Source of the DNA: Marmoricola sp. Leaf446
GTDB lineage: Bacteria > Actinomycetota > Actinomycetes > Propionibacteriales > Nocardioidaceae
DNA length: 64,000 nucleotides
NCBI RefSeq assembly: GCF_001424755.1
Contig: NZ_LMRF01000006.1
Coordinates: forward strand, 595,328 to 659,327
Direction: 5' to 3'
Under the pieces are notes generated by a model. It ran no database searches. It was not told the DNA's origin and worked only from the letters and a program-made list of their open reading frames with translations. A program made the position numbers and the translations under genes. Each line of letters begins with the position of its first letter. The stretch's first letter is position 1. Shown here piece after piece: positions 61,774-64,000 of the stretch.

Positions 61774-62798
61774 GAGCGCCCGGACCGGTACTGCGCGAAC
61801 GCGGTGTCCATGCGGCGCACCTGGCCCGCGGTGAACTCGGTCATGCACGCGTCGAGGGAGTAGTCCATGAAGTTGTGGACGGGGTCGAGGCCCGGCTGCT
61901 CGGGGCAGGTGTCGCGTCCCTCGGTGCAGTCGAACTCCGGCTCGGCCTCGGCCGCGGTGTCCGCGACGAGGTCGCCGCCGCCCTCGCAGCCCCCCTCGAA
62001 GGTGTGGAACAGGCCCATCCAGTGACCCACCTCGTGGACCAGGGTGTCGCCGGCGTTGTAGCCGTCGGCGCGTCCACCCGGCATCGCGTCGATGTTGACG
62101 CTGACGTGGTCGAGGGGCGTGCCGGCCGCGCGCCACGGGAACCGCGCCCAGCCCAGCACCGGCATCCCGGGCGCACCGCCGCGGTTGAGGTAGAGGTTGA
62201 GGGCGTCCGCGCCGCCGCGGTGCAGGGCACGCTTCATGCGGTTGTCGCGCGAGCCGTTGTTGTAGGCGTGGAACCAGCCGTCGCGCTTGGTGTAGTCGGT
62301 GCGCACGAGCTCGAAGCGGTAGCGGGTCGGGGCGTTCTTGGCGCCCTGGCCGCCGTCGAAGGCGTTGTTGAGGATGCCCAGCGCACGGGCCACCTTCCGC
62401 GGCCCGAACGCGTTGCGCTCGCCGCGGTGGGTGCCCTTGATGACGTGGACGTAGACCGGGACGGTCACGGTCGCCGGCAGCACCGGCTCGACCTCGGCCT
62501 GCACCGAGCGACGCGTCGTCTCGGCCGGCACCACGGCCTGCAGGTCCTCGTCGGTGATGGTGGGGGTGTCCTCGAGCTGGCCGCGGCGCCAGGCCGGGAC
62601 GTCGTCGTCGCGCAGCGCCGCGCCGGTGAGGCAGGGCACGACCGCGGCGGCCGAGGCACCGGCACCGGCACCGGCACCGGCACCGGCGACGGTCGCGAGC
62701 TCGGACGGCCCGGAGGCCTGGGCAGCGAGGGGCAGCGTGGGGGCGGTGAGCCCCAGCGCCGCCGCGGCCACGAGGGCCAGCGTGCGGCGGTGCGTCAC
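61770..62798 (-). CDS. Secreted zinc metalloprotease, M43 (pappalysin/cytophagalysin) family
   Basis: This 342-residue protein has a signal peptide (LALVAAAALGLTAPTLPLAAQA), an Ala-Gly repeat linker, a pro-like region and an M43 catalytic domain. The zinc motif is HEVGHWMGLFH (HExxHxxGxxH) and the Met-turn is in NFMDYSLDACM. Several Cys (GGCEGG, DCTEGRDTC) may form disulfides. GTG overlaps the DUF3039 stop (GTGA), and its stop overlaps the helicase start. A secreted protease in the middle of a helicase operon is unusual. Confidence 0.9.
   Translation of the reverse strand: MTHRRTLALVAAAALGLTAPTLPLAAQASGPSELATVAGAGAGAGAGASAAAVVPCLTGAALRDDDVPAWRRGQLEDTPTITDEDLQAVVPAETTRRSVQAEVEPVLPATVTVPVYVHVIKGTHRGERNAFGPRKVARALGILNNAFDGGQGAKNAPTRYRFELVRTDYTKRDGWFHAYNNGSRDNRMKRALHRGGADALNLYLNRGGAPGMPVLGWARFPWRAAGTPLDHVSVNIDAMPGGRADGYNAGDTLVHEVGHWMGLFHTFEGGCEGGGDLVADTAAEAEPEFDCTEGRDTCPEQPGLDPVHNFMDYSLDACMTEFTAGQVRRMDTAFAQYRSGRS
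62655..62684. repeat. Five tandem GGCACC hexamers inside the protease gene
   Basis: Five perfect GGCACC units (62655-62684) encode the alternating Ala-Gly linker after the signal peptide. The 6-bp unit keeps the frame, so length changes by slippage would only shorten or lengthen the linker. Confidence 0.8.
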
Positions 62799-63070
62799 TC
62801 GTCGCCCTCCTGGCCGCCGCGCATGGTCTCCCAGATCTCTTTGCACGACGGGCACACGGGGTACTTCTTGGGGTCGCGGCTGGGGATCCACACCTTGCCG
62901 CACAGGGCGATGACGGGGGTGCCGTTGACCATCGCGTCCATCAGCTTGGCCTTGGGCACGTAGTGGGAGAACCGCTCGTGGTCACCGGAATCGGTGGGCA
63001 CGGTGCGTTCCTCGACGCGCGTGTCCTCCAGGACGCCGGTCCCGAAACCGGGTGTCTGTGGGCTGCTCAC
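62795..63070 (-). CDS. DUF3039 family protein
   Basis: A 91-residue protein with the family core FSHYVPKAKLMDAMVNGTPVIALCGKVWIPSRDPKKYPVCPSC (in parts). It has a Cys at the ALCGK site and a CPSC pair, probably a zinc-binding ribbon. First gene of the DUF3039-M43-helicase operon. Unknown function. GTG at 63070. Confidence 0.9.
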   Translation of the reverse strand: MSSPQTPGFGTGVLEDTRVEERTVPTDSGDHERFSHYVPKAKLMDAMVNGTPVIALCGKVWIPSRDPKKYPVCPSCKEIWETMRGGQEGDE

Positions 63071-63083
63071 CCCGGCATCCTAC

Positions 63084-63566
63084 CTACGCGGGGACGAGCG
63101 CCCGGATCCGATCGGCCAGGGCGGGTCGCACCAGGGCACGGCCCTCGGCGAGCAGCGTGCGGCCGTTCACCGACGCCAGCGGCACACCGGCGGCACGCGC
63201 CAGCAGGCCGTGCTCGGCGGCGGTCGAGCGCTCCAGCAGTCGCCGCACCTCGGCCGAGCGGGGGTGCTCGGCCTCACGGTCCAGCAGCCGTCGTACGCCG
63301 CGCATCTGCTCGGCGGTGGTGGCCCAGGCCAGCGACACGGCGCGGGGGCGGTCGGCGACGGGCACGTCGAGGGCCCGGTCGAGCTGGGCCCCGAGCCGGG
63401 CGTGCCAGCGCAGCGTGAGCGCGCCCAGCAGGTCGAGGTCGTCGGCGAAGGCCTGGTCGAGGCCGCGGACGTCCTGCGGGAGGACGCCGTCGAGCCGGCG
63501 GTCGAGCACCTCGACCACGGAGCGCAGCACGTCGGCGCGTCGTACGGAGGGGAGGGAGCGGGTCAT
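63084..63566 (-). CDS. Hypothetical all-helical protein, probable TetR target
   Basis: A 160-residue soluble protein rich in Leu, Arg, Ala and Asp with a helical pattern (DVLRSVVEVLDRRLDG, DQAFADDLDLLGALTLRWHARLGAQL in parts, EVRRLLERSTAAEHGLLARA). ATG with a GGAAAGGTG ribosome site. No family is recognised. It is divergent from a TetR regulator with a palindrome between, so it is most likely under its control. Confidence 0.65.
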   Translation of the reverse strand: MTRSLPSVRRADVLRSVVEVLDRRLDGVLPQDVRGLDQAFADDLDLLGALTLRWHARLGAQLDRALDVPVADRPRAVSLAWATTAEQMRGVRRLLDREAEHPRSAEVRRLLERSTAAEHGLLARAAGVPLASVNGRTLLAEGRALVRPALADRIRALVPA

Positions 63567-63592
63567 GGGAGACACCTTTCCGTGATGGTTCA

Positions 63593-63620
63593 CATACCGA
63601 AGGTACGTACTTCCAGTATG
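63593..63620. promoter_or_regulatory. Quasi-palindromic operator between hypothetical gene and TetR
   Basis: CATAC (63593-63597) and GTATG (63616-63620) enclose the palindromic core GTACGTAC (63603-63610). The 28-bp quasi-palindrome falls 27 bp upstream of the hypothetical gene's ATG and ~75 bp before the TetR gene, a normal TetR-operator setting. Confidence 0.5.
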
Positions 63621-63693
63621 TACCCCGCCGACCCCACCGCTCACGGACCTCGCTGGTGACCTCACCCACACCGCCCGGCCCTATGCTGCGCGG

Positions 63694-64000
63694 GTGCCCC
63701 CCGCCTCGCTGCGCCGGCGTCTCACCGGCTCCTCCCGCCGCGCCCTGCTCGACGCGGCGCGGGCGCAGTTCACCGAGCACGGCTACCGCGGCACCAGCCT
63801 CGACGCCGTCGTCGCCGCCGCCGACCTGACCAAGGGCGCGCTCTACCACCACTTCAGCGGTAAGCAGGCGGTCTTCGAGGCGGTCTTCGCCCAGGTCGAG
63901 GCCGACGCCACCCAGACCGTCCGCGACGCGGTCGACGGGGTCGAGGACCCCTGGGAGGCCGCGCTGGCCGGGCTGCGGGCGTTCCTCGTGGTGGTGCGGC
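63694..64000 (+). CDS. TetR family transcriptional regulator (3' truncated by window edge)
   Basis: The first ~102 residues are visible: an Arg-rich start (PPASLRRRLTGSSRRA), then the TetR helix-turn-helix with ALLDAARAQFTEHGYRGTSL, DAVVAAADLTKGALYHHFSGK and QAVFEAVFAQVEADA. TATGCT lies six bases before the GTG, fitting a leaderless promoter. Divergent from the hypothetical gene at 63084-63566. Confidence 0.9.
   Translation, partial: MPPASLRRRLTGSSRRALLDAARAQFTEHGYRGTSLDAVVAAADLTKGALYHHFSGKQAVFEAVFAQVEADATQTVRDAVDGVEDPWEAALAGLRAFLVVVR

Overview
The window is a high-GC actinobacterial chromosome segment, most likely from a Nocardioides-like member of the Propionibacteriales. This is inferred from very high G+C with strong third-position G/C bias, frequent GTG and TTG starts, abundant ATGA/GTGA stop-start overlaps, many apparently leaderless promoters (TAnnnT six bases before the start codon), and a gene order also seen around Mycobacterium tuberculosis Rv1330c-Rv1341. 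There is no rRNA, CRISPR array, transposase or complete prophage. One tRNA gene is present. I identify about 83 protein genes, two of them cut by the window edges.

Layout. 1-3480: 3' end of a sensor kinase, a DUF3618 protein, and a nickel/cobalt ECF importer (cbiM-PDGLE-cbiQ-cbiO) behind a Nur-like box. 3514-5243: peroxiredoxin, an unusual class I tRNA with anticodon UAG, a 21-bp inverted repeat and a quinone-oxidoreductase-like protein. 5262-18882: the mycobacteria-like block rdgB-rph // cAMP phosphodiesterase-like hydrolase, murI, two small membrane proteins, cysM-cysO-mec, DUF2017, clpS, pncB (then pncA). About 6 kb of accessory genes is inserted between rph and the hydrolase: a drug-type ABC transporter and a MarR/AmiC-like/permease/acetamidase amide-utilisation cluster. 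18892-22067: pncA, a REP-like repeat cluster, an enoyl-CoA hydratase, a phosphoesterase and a ParB-like protein. 22119-29878: an LpqY-SugABC-like sugar importer with a CRP-like site, then a GH13 glucosidase, DUF1697 and homogentisate dioxygenase. 29915-31824: an unknown protein coupled to fumarylacetoacetase.

32045-40625 holds an epimerase/glyoxalase pair, two paralogous lipoproteins, small conserved proteins, a dioxygenase and two methyltransferases (one HNMT-like), and a CsbD plus Lys/Ala coiled-coil pair. 40685-51002 holds an orphan PAS kinase, an LLM flavoprotein, an AzlCD exporter, a stand-alone SNF2-type helicase, an alpha/beta hydrolase, and a DesK/NarL-type two-component system divergent from a membrane protein. 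51006-64000 holds an AurF-like diiron oxygenase with its TetR regulator, a PadR/ABC/FtsX module, a MarR/MFS pair, a GntR-acdS (ACC deaminase) operon, and a DUF3039/M43 protease/DEAD-helicase operon. It ends in a TetR regulator cut by the window edge.

Themes. Many short transporter or enzyme modules each sit beside their own one-component regulator, often with a clear palindromic operator over the promoter. Convergent and operon-end spaces carry long palindromes, including two near-identical copies of a 34-40 bp perfect or near-perfect palindrome and an inverted pair of a 36-bp repeat. Most coding assignments are strong at family level. Substrates, regulators of particular sites and leaderless status are inferences.
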